Shown piece after piece: positions 46,994 through 58,829 of a stretch of 64,000 nucleotides of DNA. The notes beneath the pieces are model-generated. The model was given only the letters and a program-made list of their open reading frames with translations, searched no databases and was not told the origin of the DNA. Position 1 is the stretch's first letter; each line of letters begins with the position of its first letter. Where the stretch lies: positions 1,674,001 to 1,738,000 of the forward strand of contig JALRMH010000002.1 of NCBI GenBank assembly GCA_026119935.1, given 5' to 3'. The stretch comes from Endothia cerciana (Eukaryota > Ascomycota > Sordariomycetes > Diaporthales > Cryphonectriaceae). The translations under genes were made by a program, and so were the position numbers.

Positions 46994-49832
46994 GGTGGAC
47001 TAAACAAGCCTGAGTAAGTCTTGTGCCCGAGGCAAACCCCCGTGGAGGAGAAGAGGAGGAGGGGGGTGTTTGGGCTCAGTACTTGAGGGACCAAGTTAGC
47101 CGCCGGCTATGTATGTTCTTTGCAAATAGGGACAAAGGATTAAGTTGTCGTTTTTTTATGAACGCCAAGAAACGGCCGTCTTCGTCTGGTCTAGCAGGGC
47201 ACAGGGCCAGAATTTGTCGGGCAAGAAGTCGGCTCTGGAATGTGATTATATATGAAGGTAGGAAGGATTTGCTCGGCACCGTATGTAACCCACATTCCAG
47301 AGCTGGAACCACTTAATTACCCCAGAGCGCCTGGTCTCCATCACGACAACCTCGTGCTGCATGAAGCCCCCTGTTGTTCATAAGTGAATCATCATCAGTC
47401 AGCCGTCATAATTATGGAAAATCTAAATGGCGCAGTCCCGAGTGTACCAACGAATGTGTCTCCATTTCTGGATTTGTCAAATGATGGGTGTCTTGGTCCT
47501 TGGGGGGGGGGGGCTTGCTTTTCAGGTGATGATATGCGGAAGGTGACATGCCGCTAGGTCTGCAGAGCGCCCGACGGAAATTACTCCATCTGGAGACTGG
47601 CAATTGGTTGGGCAACCAGGTTTATGATATGCTTAATTCACAGTTTGGAAGGAGACTCGGCTGAAAAGATGACAGGAGACTAAATTGAGCTTAACTCATG
47701 ACTCGTCCTTCCCGATTCATATGGCAGAGCGTGGGGGCAGTCGACTCTGCACCCGATTGATCCATTCTCCATCCTGAAGTACAACTCCTCGGGGATCGAA
47801 TTCCCACTTCGTCACCAAGGCTGCTTGGAGTGCCCACTTTGATCCGGAGCCTCCTTATGGCTTAGGATCAGTCAACTCATGTTCAAACGCTGTCCGCATG
47901 AAACCGTTTCCCCACTTCGGTCCTTCAATCCTCGTTGAAGTATTTTGCTACCGCTACCACTACCACTACCACTACCACCGACATCTCCACTAGAGGCCGT
48001 CCGGCCCGGGCTTAATACAAGCAGCCTTGGTGGCGAAAAGGGGAAACTCAGCCCCTGGGGGTTGGAGGTGTGTCCGGCCGGTCTCTGGCCCCCTCCCTGT
48101 GTAGGTAAGACCGGGAAATGCACGTTGGTGGGGACAAGTGCTCGTCGAAGAAATATCGAGGGATATGTTGGCTGTGAAGAAACCAGACCTTGTGCCCTTC
48201 GCGAGGTTTGCTGGACCTGTCCAACACGCAAGGGTGCGCGGAAGCTTGCAAATCACCCCTCTCTAGACCCGGAGGATCTCGGCGTGCGTCCGTCAGACAA
48301 ACCACCCTCCCGTGTCTCCTGGTTGTTGCGATGCCCACAGCCTAGAGGAGGCGCCTGCGTATGCGTTGCTTACTATAGTACTATGCGACTCGTCAGATCT
48401 CGACATCCCCCCAAAGGCCGCGGGACAGGGTGGTGTGGAGCATGGGATTATACACTCCTGCTCAGCCGTGACTCTTTCTTTCTTTTTTTCTTCTTGATCC
48501 TCCTCATCCAATTCGTCTTCTTTTCGTTGTGTAAAGAATTCTGACGGTCTGATCCGGCCCATGGCTCTTTGCATGTTGATGTGTAAGCATGACACGTCCT
48601 GACGATCCGTTTCATCACACTGCATATGTACGGATCTCCTCCCGAGATCTCTTCGCTGCAACTCAGGTCCCCTTCCTTTTGGCCAGAACCTGCAAGGAAT
48701 AGATGGGGGTGGGCCATGCGGCATCTAGACCGTCTCTGCACTCCGCATGTCACGGGTCGTCGCAGCAAATGACGGTCGACACACCAGCATCTACCCACTT
48801 CCTAGGATTCTACAGTATGATCAGCTGAGGCATGTGGGGGTAAACGCTCATGTATGTTGAAGTGCTCCTGCTCGCCTGCCATGCTCAGCTGACAGGGAGA
48901 CAGCGCTGAGACATGAGAAACTTCGACGACTCTTAAAAGGTTGTGTGTTGCCATCTTGCCGCTGCCTTCATGCGGACGAAATGTCATTTCTAAAACATTC
49001 CTCCCCGTGCAATGGCAATGGGACGTTCCATCACGAGTAGGATCGCCCACCTTCTTTGCTTGATCAGACCACCGAAACAATTGTCACCAACCTCGTCACT
49101 TTCAGCTCCCGTATGGCCGATGCTATCCTTTTGATCCGCAGCCGAGCGGTCGCCGTTGTCCCGTAGCAGGTTTCCGGAGCCATGGCCTTCAAGGCTGATG
49201 GGTGATCAAGCGGCCAAGGGGGCAATAACCCTCGTGGCCCTGATAGTAGCTGAGAACCTGGTGTGGCTCACATGGTCGGCGCAGGCCGCCGCAGACCAGC
49301 CAGTTGTATCCATGTACGGACGTCCGGTTTTAGTTACGTTGAGACACGGCGGGAAACGGCGAAGCCCGCGGTCTGAATGACTAAAATTGCGCCTACTATT
49401 GTTCGCAAGCCACGTCGTCTTTGGTTGGATTTAGGATGTACTCGTAGACAAGGGTCGAGGATTGTGTTTAGACAATTCAAGACGGATAACCCTTGGAGAC
49501 TGCTAGGACGACGATTGCATCGACCGAGAACGGGACTTGTATTAGCCGCCCGATAATTCTGATCTCGAATGCCTGTCATCATCCACACGGGAATGCCTAG
49601 ACGGACTAGGAACTGATTGCTGATACAATAACGCCTTCTGGGCTCGCAGTGGAGAGTCAAATGGACAGCTCAAGCTGCTGCCGATCAAGGCATTCTCTCG
49701 AATCACCCACATGTAGGAGAGTTCAATTTGATAAAGACTGCTGACCTCGATAGCACAAAGACAGGCCTTGCTGAAAGGGAACGATAACACAGGGCCTTGC
49801 AAAGACAGGATGTTGTCATGCCCCCGGAGGCC
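46994..49832. other. intergenic, no supported gene
   Basis: Nearly 3 kb without a frame that shows motifs or clear codon bias. A G-tract lies at 47502-47512 and TACCAC hexamer repeats at 47949-47980. Confidence 0.45.
47949..47980. repeat. (TACCAC)n hexamer repeat
   Basis: About five units of TACCAC/TACCGC. Confidence 0.85.
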
Positions 49833-50867
49833 TCAAGTCCGGGTCCCATACCTAGCGAGCTCAGCCCTGAGATCCTGACCCTCGCTGGCCAGGCTGTGAA
49901 AGTCGTCATACGCGATGCCGCCCTCCGGGGGCACAAGGAGGTCGACCCCGAACCCTCTGAACGCCTTATCGACACACGCGGGGTCCCGCACGTATCCCTT
50001 GCCCTTGACGAACGTCCAGTTCCAGTGGGTCTGCCCCTCGACCTCCTCGCTCAGCCTCCAGAACTCGTCCGCGTGGGCCGCCCCGTCGATCAGGATGGAA
50101 ACGCTCTCGCCATCCTCGCGGCGCTCGTCGACGTAGTAGAACCTGCCGTGCCGGTCGCCCTTGTACGTGGCAGCCGCCGTCTCGAGCCAGTAGGCCGTGG
50201 CGTTCTTGCCGATCCCCAGAATGTGCGCGAGCGGCATGACCTGCGTGGTCAGCGGGTTGCCCGTGAACATAAAGGTCTTGGACACGCTGCCGTCGTCGGG
50301 CAGGGACTTCCACCGCTTGATGGCCTCGACGGCAGCGGTGTACGGCGAGGTCACGTTCACCGCGAGGGTCTCCGTGAGGCGGGCCGCGGAGACTTGTATG
50401 GGATGCGTGACCTGAACCATTTGAACGTCATAGGCTGCCGTTACGTCAGCAGTTGCGAAAACCCTACGCAGTTCTTCTCACCACAAAAGCAAGGGGTGGG
50501 ATATCTGCTGCCGAGCTCGAGAAAGAGGCCTGGCTATCATCCGTCGACAGAGGAATCGGCCCCGAGAGGTAGGGAGGAGAAATAGGTTGTTCAACATGGG
50601 AGGCTCTGTAGGACGAAAGGACTTGCCATTATAGATAACGACGTGAGGCGGTCCTAGTTCCATGGTAACCTTCTCAAACAGTGGCACGATCTGGGTCGGA
50701 TCCTTGAGGTCCACCGGCGCAATGAGGTCGGCAGCCTTTTTCAACTCCTCAGAGGGATGGCGGGAGACTGCGGCGACCTTGTAGCCCTGGCTCGCGAATT
50801 TTTTGACGGTGGCAAGACCAACATTGGGCCCGGCACCAAAGATGAGGAGAACCTTGGGGTTGGACAT
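49833..50867 (-). CDS. short-chain dehydrogenase/reductase-like protein
   Basis: Two exons, 50867-50627 and 50434-49833, give 280 residues. The Rossmann start is KVLLIFGAGPNVGLATV (GxGxxxG variant at 11-17), followed by VAAVSRH, the usual place of nucleotide-specificity residues, a DL in the adenine-pocket position and HVVIYN at the end of strand 4. Splicing at a GC-AG intron (GCAAGT donor, CGGCAG acceptor) restores VVIYN|AYDVQMVQ in frame, leading to LAVNVTSPYTAAVEAI, the helix 5 motif. The usual YxxxK catalytic pair is not evident: the corresponding segment reads GIGKNATAYWLETAA, as in an atypical fungal SDR subgroup. The C-terminal region may bind substrate or be regulatory. Substrate unknown; probably cytosolic. 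Confidence 0.75.
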
Positions 50868-51685
50868 GACGGATTTCGGTGATGTGGACGATTATGTTTG
50901 TTTGGGTGCTTGAGTAGGTGTGCGGAGTGTCTGGGCCTTATGGACTGATATCATTCTCAACATTCCCTATACTCAGGCGTCACAGGCAGCTCTTTATACT
51001 TCTTCCCGTTGCCAGCGGCCAGGATTGGCAATCCACCCACGACCATAGACTTCAAGCTCGTTCGTTTCGGTGGTTGTTCGGTTCCTCGAGGGGGCCTAGT
51101 CGATGCTGACCTCGAAATGCTCAATTGTCTCCGATATTTTTCTGTGGCTGGTCCACACAGTATTGCCCTCAGACGAGTCCTCCAGGTGGATAACGTGGGC
51201 GTTTGGCGGCTTAGTCAGGGCAGAGATCGCTGCAGATGCGGTGGATGCGGCCGCATACCGCGTCACCCGCACTCCACCGCTCATATTCCCAGCGGGGGAC
51301 GGCCGCAGGATGCCGCAAAGGCGCAATCCGCGGGGCTCATCGTCAATCCGATTCCGATCTGACCTTGCCGCTTCGGAGTTGACCAGCATGCAGATACCGC
51401 CGATCAGGCCGGATGATATCCAAGATATGATCCCAGAACTTAAGAGCCTTCCCTGGCAACTCGTCTGCTATTGTCTTCTGTCCCATGCTTCCCGAAATAC
51501 CCTGTAGGACCGAGTGGAGTTAGTCCTTGGCCATTGCTCATCTGAGGGTGTTGGTCTTCTCCACAGCACACATGACGACAGCCCGTCAATCTCGTCCGGC
51601 GGCAGAGTGGGCGACCATGAAGAATGCGTAGAGTGGGTCGGATCCGGTGGTCTAATCTGCGCAGTGCTCCCAACACCGCAGCGGC
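50868..51685. other. intergenic, no gene seen
   Basis: The SDR promoter region on the left and the RRP40 3' region on the right. No coding signal is supported. Confidence 0.5.
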
Positions 51686-52487
51686 TCAGCTCGTCTCCCT
51701 GACCAGCTTCTTTACCAGCTTCCTCTGCGCGTCCACCTCCAGCCTCCCCTCATCCGTCTCTTTCAAGGCCCTACCGACTATCAGGATCGACCTCGTAGCC
51801 TCGCCGCTCACCCACACCTTCCCGTTGCGTCCCACGGCGATCTCAAACTGCAATCCCAGGTTGCCCAGCTCCTCAAGCACCACCACGCCCCCCTCTGTGG
51901 TGCTCTTCGGCATGAGCAGCCTCCGCGCGAAGCCCAGCGACACCGTGAACAGCATGCCGCCGTTGAGGGGACCCAGCCCGTCGGACTTGCCGGTCGAGGG
52001 GTTGACACACTCCAGCTCGGCGTCCATGTGCTTGTTCGCAAGGGACACGCGCGCGTAGACGAGCTGGCCGGGCGAGAGCTGTGGGCGGGTCTTCTTGGTG
52101 GCCATCTCGAAGGCGAGGACGGGGAGCAGGGCGTTGGAGGTGTGAGGGGTGAGTTGCACATAGTAGAAGTCGGCGGCACCGTGGTGGACCTGGCCTATCA
52201 CGAAATCGCCCTGCGAGGGAACGTACTGTAGAGCCCACGGCGTTACTACCCGTTCCCGAGTATGACGCGTAAGAAAATACACATACCCGCCCTCCATTGT
52301 ACTCAACCCAAATCGAGTTCTTCCTCCTGTCTGTGACGAGCTGCCCTGCGACGGTGGGCAGGATGGTGCTCGGGAGGATGTGCCGCAGCCCAGGTCCCAG
52401 CTGCAGGGCCTTTTTAGGGTGGGAGGGAATGTACGAGGGATCTAAGTCGTCCCCTGGGAGGACGAGAGGCCCCTTTGCCGAGGCCAT
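51686..52487 (-). CDS. RRP40: exosome complex RNA-binding component Rrp40
   Basis: Two exons, 52487-52287 and 52225-51686, joined in phase 0 (YNGGR|YVPSQGDF), give 246 residues, near the usual length. Rrp40 is one of the three S1/KH cap subunits of the nuclear and cytosolic RNA exosome that guide RNA into the nine-subunit ring. The N-terminal domain starts VLPGDDLD and has the family's GPGL region. The S1 domain has the diagnostic YVPSQGDFVIGQVHH, YYVQLTPH and LVYARVSLANKHMDAEL. The KH part has ELGNLGLQFEIAVGRNGKVW. The intron is 61 nt and lies exactly before the S1 domain. The gene is divergent from SSZ1, 419 bases apart. Confidence 0.95.
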
Positions 52488-52906
52488 GGTGTCAGTTGTC
52501 GGTCTCGAAGGCTTGAAGGTTGAAGGCAGAATGCATGTGGTAGATGCGTAGCACGCTTGGCGTGAGGCTTCGACTTTCCAAAAACCCAGCTGCCGGCCGT
52601 GATGCTCAGTCTCAGCCTTATCGTTATCGCGGGCTACCTCGCTACGTACCAGTAGCGGGGGTTGCCGCTGACGGGAAGCGTTGCAGGGGTGCCCAGCCTT
52701 GCAAGAACCCGCTGGGTAATTTTGAGTTGGGTTTTGGTCCAAAAATTTCGACCCGTCTTTGCAGGTTCAGAGACCAGGCTGAAGAAGACCAACCCCCCAC
52801 CCAGCAGACCTACAACACCTCTCACACGACCTCGCCTCGCCTCTTCCTCTCACCACGTTCCCGACCATAACCCTCTCGGGGCTCGATCCTTCAAAAAACA
52901 GTCCAG
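52488..52906. promoter_or_regulatory. shared divergent promoter of RRP40 and SSZ1
   Basis: A 419-base interval separates the two start codons, which point away from each other. Both products serve core RNA and translation functions, so shared control is plausible. No binding site could be assigned with confidence. Confidence 0.5.
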
Positions 52907-54766
52907 ATGAGTGAGAACAGTGCGGCAGAGGCCCACGCTGGCCCGGGCGAGCGCGTTGCCATCGGCATCACCTTTGGCAACTCCAACAGCTCCATCGCGT
53001 ACACGGTCGACGACAAGGCAGAGGTCATAGCCAACGAGGATGGCGGTAGGTACAGCTGAGGTCTCTCGAAGCTCGGGCGTCTCTAACAGTGGCTACACAG
53101 ACCGGCAAATACCCACGATATTGTCCTACGTCGACGGTGATGAGTACTACGGCGGTCAGGCAAAGGCCTTCCTCGTCCGCAACCCCAAGAACACAGTCGC
53201 ATACTTCAAGGATTTCCTGGGAAATGAGTAGGTACCAACATAGCCCCACGGCGGTACTCAGCCATGCTGACAGCGTCTCCCAGCTTCAAGTCCATCGACC
53301 CAACCCACAACCACGCCTCCGCCCACCCCCAAGAATCCGGATCCACCATCTCCTTCACCGTCAAGGACAAGGGAGGCGAGGGCGCCGCACCATCCGAGCT
53401 GTCCATCTCCGAGGTGTCGACCCGCTACCTACGCCGCCTCGTGCAGTCCGCCTCCGACTACCTTGGCAAGAAGGTGACCTCCGCCGTGATCACCGTGCCT
53501 ACCAACTTCAACGACGCACAGAAGGCCGCGCTCGTCAAGGCTGCCAACGATGCCGACCTCGAGGTCCTCCAGCTCATCGCCGACCCCGTCGCCGCGGTCA
53601 TGGCCTACGACGCCCGTCCCGAGGCCGTTGCGGAGGCTGGGGTCAAGGACAAGATCGTGGTGGTCGCGGACCTGGGCGGCACCCGCAGCGACGTTGCCGT
53701 TGTCGCCAGCCGCGGCGGCATGTATACGATCCTTGCCACTGCCCACGACTACGAGTTCGCAGGGTACGCCCTCGACAAGGTCCTCATGGAGCACTTCGCC
53801 AAGGAGTTCATCAAGAAGCACAAGACTGACCCGCGCGAGAACGCCCGGTCCCTTGCCAAGCTCAAGTTCGAGGCCGAGGCGACCAAGAAGGCCCTATCCC
53901 TTGGCACCAACGCCAGCTTCAGCGTCGAGTCGCTCGCCGACGGCATCGACTTCGCCTCCACCATCAACCGCCTGCGGTACGAGATGATCGCCCGCGCCGT
54001 GTTCGAGGGCATCAACAGGCTCGTGGAGGGCGTTGTCAAGAAGGCCGGGCTGGACGTCCTCGACGTCGACGAGGTGATCATGTCGGGCGGCACATCGCAC
54101 ACGCCCCGCATCGCCGCGAACATGGGCTACATCTTCCCCGAGTCCACCGTCGTCCTCGCGCCCAGCACCACCGCCTCCGCGATCAACCCCTCGGAGCTGG
54201 CGGCCCGCGGCGCCGCGCTGCAGGCGAGCCTGATCCAGGAGTTTGAGGCCGAGGATATCGAGCAGAGCGTACACCCCGCCGTGACCACCGTCAAGCACAT
54301 CACGCACGCCATCGGCGTCGTGACGCTGAGCCAGGACGGCAGCGAGGAGGTCTTCACACCGATCATCGCGCCCGAGACGGCCGTGCCGGCCAGGCGCACC
54401 GTGCACGTCGACGGGCCCAAGGACGGCGGCGATGTGCTGATCAAGATCGTCGAGGGCAACACGCACATCAAGGTCACCCAGCCGGAGCCGAAGGCCAAGG
54501 AGGACGGCGAGGAGAAGCCGAAGAAGGAGGCCGACGACGAGGACGACGACGACGGTAGCGACTTTGACGAGGAGGAGGAGGAGGAGCGGGAGAAGCGGGA
54601 GAAGGTGTGGAAGACCGGCTCCACCCTCGCCGAGGCCGCGGTCCGCGGCGTCAAGAAGGGCGCCAAGGTCGAGGTCACGATAAATGTCCTCGCGGACCTG
54701 GGCGTCACCGTCGCGCTGAGGGAGGTGGGCGCCAAGGGGGGTGTGAGGGGGACGATCTCCGCGTAA
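52907..54766 (+). CDS. SSZ1: Hsp70-like ribosome-associated chaperone Ssz1
   Basis: Three exons, 52907-53045, 53101-53227 and 53284-54766, give 582 residues. Ssz1 is an atypical Hsp70 that pairs with the J-protein zuotin in the ribosome-associated complex and helps Ssb fold nascent chains. The N-terminal ATPase lobe begins VAIGITFGNSNSSIAY, a Ssz1-type sequence in place of the canonical IDLGTT. DRQIPTILSYVDGDEYYGG, VITVPTNFNDAQKAALVKAA, VVADLGGTRSDVAVVASRGG and VIMSGGTSHTPRI follow. The substrate-binding part is short, as is typical for the family, and carries a highly acidic insert (DDEDDDDGSDFDEEEE) with flanking lysines before EVTINVLADLGVTVAL. The first splice junction falls inside NEDG|DRQIP. 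Cytosolic, ribosome-bound. Confidence 0.95.
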
Positions 54767-55744
54767 ATAGAGACCGAGGAAGCGGCCTCTCGTGAGCTGA
54801 TGATCCCTTCCCGAACGGCGGTGTTATGACGGTGTTCAACCGTCGGGCGGCAAGGAGGAAACAACAGACATATATAGAAGGTGCCTGGGGGAAAGATGCT
54901 TCAGACGCGATGGGGCCGCAGCCGCCAGCACCCGTGCAGAGCTGATAGAGAGGGATTTGGCTGGACAAAAAGAAAGAGGGAAGAAAGAAAGAAGGAAAGA
55001 AAGAAAGAAAGAAAGAAAGGGCCAGATTTGCACGCCACATTGTTGTTCTGTTCAGCTCCTCCCCTTCCCTCGTGATCCGTGAGGACCTACCGCACTCCGT
55101 CTGGTGTCGGAATCTCCTCTTGTGAGGTCTGCACGCCGTGCGTGTCTGGAAAGAGAATATCCTCACTTGATCAACTACAATCCCATGCCAGATCACAACG
55201 CGGGGCGGGTCAGGGAAAACATTTGATATCACCATAAGCATGCAACCAACGTAAAAATTACGTCTATTATTTGTACCTCCTGCGGGGGGGGGGGGGAGGG
55301 GCATAGCCGCCAGCATCGCTAAACCAACCGGACCCAAACGGCAACGCTACATTCGTGTGAAAGCGTTTTTGAGTAAGTAACATCATGAGCACAATGATGG
55401 TATCCGCAAGTAAATAAAAAAATAAAAAGAATTTGAGATCTTTTGAAAAAAGAAAAAGGAGGTAAGGAAAAAGCTGATACATGCGGCTTTTCCCCATTGA
55501 TTCCAGGACATGCCTTTAGTATTTCCCCGTTTCGCGGTTTGGCTCGCTGTTCCGTTCCGTTTTCGCCGAGACCGTGACCGTGACGCCGGGGGCTCTGGTG
55601 TCGCCCCCTCCCCTAAACCCCCTTCTGGTGTAAACTCGGGTACGGGTTTATGCGGCGTTCATCTGAAGCCCCCGCCCCCGCCGCCCAGGTGATTGAGGGG
55701 TGACTCCTCCGTCTGGTTCTGCTGCCCCCTCGGCACTAGCATTG
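54767..55744. other. intergenic between converging genes
   Basis: Contains the 3' regions of SSZ1 and of the zinc-finger gene, a GAAA repeat and a G-tract at 55285-55295. No gene seen. Confidence 0.5.
54973..55019. repeat. (GAAA)n microsatellite
   Basis: About ten GAAA units with two GGAA interruptions, downstream of SSZ1. Confidence 0.9.
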
Positions 55745-57106
55745 TCATGCCACCGCCGCCACCGCGTCCGCCATGGTGACGTCCTCCTCGACGGGCTCCG
55801 GCGGGTTCTGCACCGAGTGCTTGTTCTGCATGTGCCGCCGCCAGTTGTCCTTGCGCGGGAAGGACTTGCCGCCGCCCTGCTTCGCGTACGCGCAGTTGGG
55901 CACCGTGCAGTGGTACTTGCGCGTCTTGTTGTGCTTGTCGTTGATGTGCCGGTCGAGGTGGGTCTTGGTGCCGAAGCGCTTGTCGCACTGCGGGCACCGG
56001 TGCGGCCGCTCGTGGTAGCGCTTGTGGTGGCTGCGAGCGTGTGCGTAAGCAAAGGGGGGCTCGACGTCCGCGGCGGCAGAGGACAAGAGATATTGTGGGC
56101 CGGTCCAGGACGGCGAGGAAGAGGTGGGAGGGGGGCGTATGGGAGATGAGGACATACTTCAGTTTGTGCACCTGGTCGAACTTGCTTCCGCAGATGTCGC
56201 AGGCAAAGGACGTGGGTTTGGGTGAGCCATCGGCTTGTGATTGTTGTGATGGTGGCCGCGAGTGGTCGCCAGGTGAGGCTTCTAGGTAGTCTACCGGGCA
56301 CGTGAGTCTCGGGTCTAACATGCATGCGACGGCGGTTGGGGACATGTTCTCACCTGTGCCGCCATAGGAGCTAGTAGGGCGTTGGGATGTGGATGAGCGC
56401 GGTGACGGGGACTCGGTGTAGGCGGACTCCGTGAGGCCGGTCTCGGGCGAGATGTGGTTTAATGGCGACGATCCATAAGCGTACAAGTCAAAGCCGGGGC
56501 TTGGTGATGAGGTGGCGGAGATGTTGGTGATGACCTGCTGTTCATGCTGGAGGACGATCTGTCCGCTGGTGGTGATGTCCATCTCGGTGGGATGTCGGAC
56601 GACGGCGTGGAATTGAGGACGTCCAGGTCCGGGTGTGCTGTCTGAGTGTGGCGGCGAGGAGGTCTCCGGGTGTGGTTGCTGGTAGGGCTGTGGTTGTGAT
56701 GGTGGTGGGGGGTCGGATGGAGGTGCAGGTGCAGGTGCAGGTGCAGGTGCAGGTGATGATGGTTCAGACTGGGATGGTGATGAGTCTTGGAGTTGGGGCG
56801 GCGGCGGGGAGTTTTCCAACTTCCATAGCTCGGTGTCTACCCAGGCAGCCTGCTCAGCAGCGGTCGACGGTTTCATCATGTCCATCGGGTTGACCGTGCC
56901 TGGGGCTGGGTGGGACGGACTGGGCGGAGGCTCAAACCTTTTGGGGCTGGGTGAGCGGAGGCCTCTCTGTGGCGGGGAGAGTGAATCGGTCTTCGCCTCC
57001 AGCGACCCTCTTTCGCCTTCCTCACTACTCAGATCCTCGTCTTTCAAGAATGGCGACGTCGGGCTCAGCGGCGCCCCCGGAGGATTGAATGGACTGCCGA
57101 GGGACC

Positions 57107-57156
<50 letters not shown>

Positions 57157-58127
57157 GGCTGTTGTTGAATGCTCACATGAGTGTGAGGCGCGGCCACGCC
57201 AGCCAGGGCGGCCGTGGGCATGGCCATCAGGTGGAGGAGATGAGTATTCCCGGCAGAGATCGGTATGGGCGGGTCCTCTGGTGGTGACAATGGGGCCCCC
57301 GAGTAGTACTCTGCTGCTGCCCCTCCCATGGGGATCTTCTCGTCGACAAGATACGGTGGTGCTGACGCGCCGGTCTGGGCACGGTCCAGCTCGTCGAGGT
57401 CCATGTCCGGCGACCTGCTGCCCGTCTTGCGGGACTCGCTCCCGCTAGATCTCGTGCTGTCCCGGTGGAACACCCTGTCGTGAAATTTCCGGAAAGCACT
57501 CCCGATCGAGGGCGAGTGAGGTACATGCTGGCCGTCCGTGGGGGATCGTGACAGGGGCTCCGGCTCGGTCGTGAAGGTGCCGAAGGTCGGGGTCCGGCCT
57601 CTGTCCTCCTTCTCAGGGGGCGGGGTGAAAGGGCCCTGGGCAACGGCTGGCGAGTCCCTGCGGCTGCCCGCGGCGAGAGACGCAGACGAGGCGCCCATGG
57701 CGATGCTCGGGGCAGGGGAGCATGTGCGCAGCGTCTTCCCGACCAGGGCCGGGGAGGGGGCAGCGCTCCGGTGGAAGGTGATGCCATCAGGGCCATACTC
57801 CTTTCCAGTCTGGGAGTCCTGGTCTGACAGGGTGGCAGCCGCCGATGCCAGACGGCTCTGGGACATGTGAGATAGGCGGCCGGCGTGCGTGGAGAGGGTC
57901 TGGGAGGGTGGTCGCATGCCAGGCATGCCCATCTCGGGGCGCAGGTCACCCTGCTCCTGGCGCTTTCGAAGCCGCCGCTTCCGTCGGCATTTTAACACGA
58001 AGGGCAGGCTGCAGAGGAGGATGAGGATGACGGCCACGGCAGCACCAATGATGGCACCGGCGATGGTGCCGGTAGACGCGGCGCGGGCCATGAGGGCATG
58101 GTCACGAATGGCGAGGGTTCGTGCCAT
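55745..58127 (-). CDS. predicted membrane-anchored C2H2 zinc-finger protein
   Basis: Two exons, 58127-56158 and 56030-55745, give 751 residues; the intron lies inside finger 1 and splicing restores VHKL|NHHKRYH. Residues 22-45 form one strong hydrophobic helix (IAGAIIGAAVAVILILLCSL) followed by a very basic KCRRKRRLRKRQ, which predicts N-out, C-in topology. A long disordered Pro/Ser-rich region follows with a CAG-encoded poly-Gln run (about 320-342) and PA repeats. Three C-terminal C2H2 fingers end the protein: Cys643/646-His659/663, Cys669/672-His685/690 and Cys698/703-His723/728. Finger-type DNA binding plus a transmembrane anchor suggests a dormant regulator freed by proteolysis, as for SREBP or ATF6; that is inference. 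No cleavage site is identified. It could instead be a plain membrane protein whose fingers bind protein or RNA. Confidence 0.8.
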
Positions 58128-58802
58128 GCCGGCTGAGGGGGCGGCGAGAGGGGTGCGGATGTCGACCGTCGGAGGAGACGAGGGCTGGACCGGCTGTCTC
58201 AGCTCAGCAAGACTGATTGGCCGTGGCGCCTTCGAAAGGGGACGTCCGGATCGATCTCGAAGACCTGGGGCCGGGTCCGGGCCGAGGTTGACCTCCGACT
58301 CCAGGGCGCGATCTTGGTCGATGAGCGAGTTAGATGACGACGATGAGGCGACATCAACGGTGAATTGACCGGGTGCCGACGTGTGAGGGTCGGGGCCTCA
58401 TAACCAAAAAAACAAGAATAACCCAACCAGAGGACGGACGCGGGCCAGCTCGTCGGTCCTCGCCTCGGGTCCCTCCGTCCCTCTCTGGCTCTCTCGCTCC
58501 GGTGCAGGCGGCGTCGGTGGCCTCCTGGCTGAACCGTCGTCAGTCCGCGGGTGGGTGGGAGTCGTCGATGGCCGGGGCAGCTAGCGATGGGATGGCGCGA
58601 CCATGGTCGTCGAGAGGGGTGATGATGAGGGTTGTAGGTTTAAGGTTCCAAGAGGTGAACAAGAGGCGACCTGGGGTTGGAACGACCGGATGGCGGTGGG
58701 GTGGGGGTGTGGAGTGGGCCGGGCAGGGTGGATGCGTGAAGATGAGGTGAGGGAAAAGGGCCCCATCCAGCCTGCGATCGGATTTTCTTTTCTTTTTTCC
58801 CC

Positions 58803-58829
58803 TTTTTTTTTTTTTTTTTTTTTTTTTTT
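58803..58829. repeat. T27 homopolymer
   Basis: An uninterrupted T run within a wider pyrimidine-rich stretch about 680 bases upstream of the zinc-finger start codon. Confidence 0.9.

Noticed and set aside
47945..48544. 199-residue forward frame starting in hexamer repeats
   Set aside because: Its N-terminus is encoded by the TACCAC repeat and its C-terminus by a T-tract. No coding bias.
52028..54466. reverse and forward alternative frames inside RRP40 and SSZ1
   Set aside because: They are shadows of two confidently identified genes.
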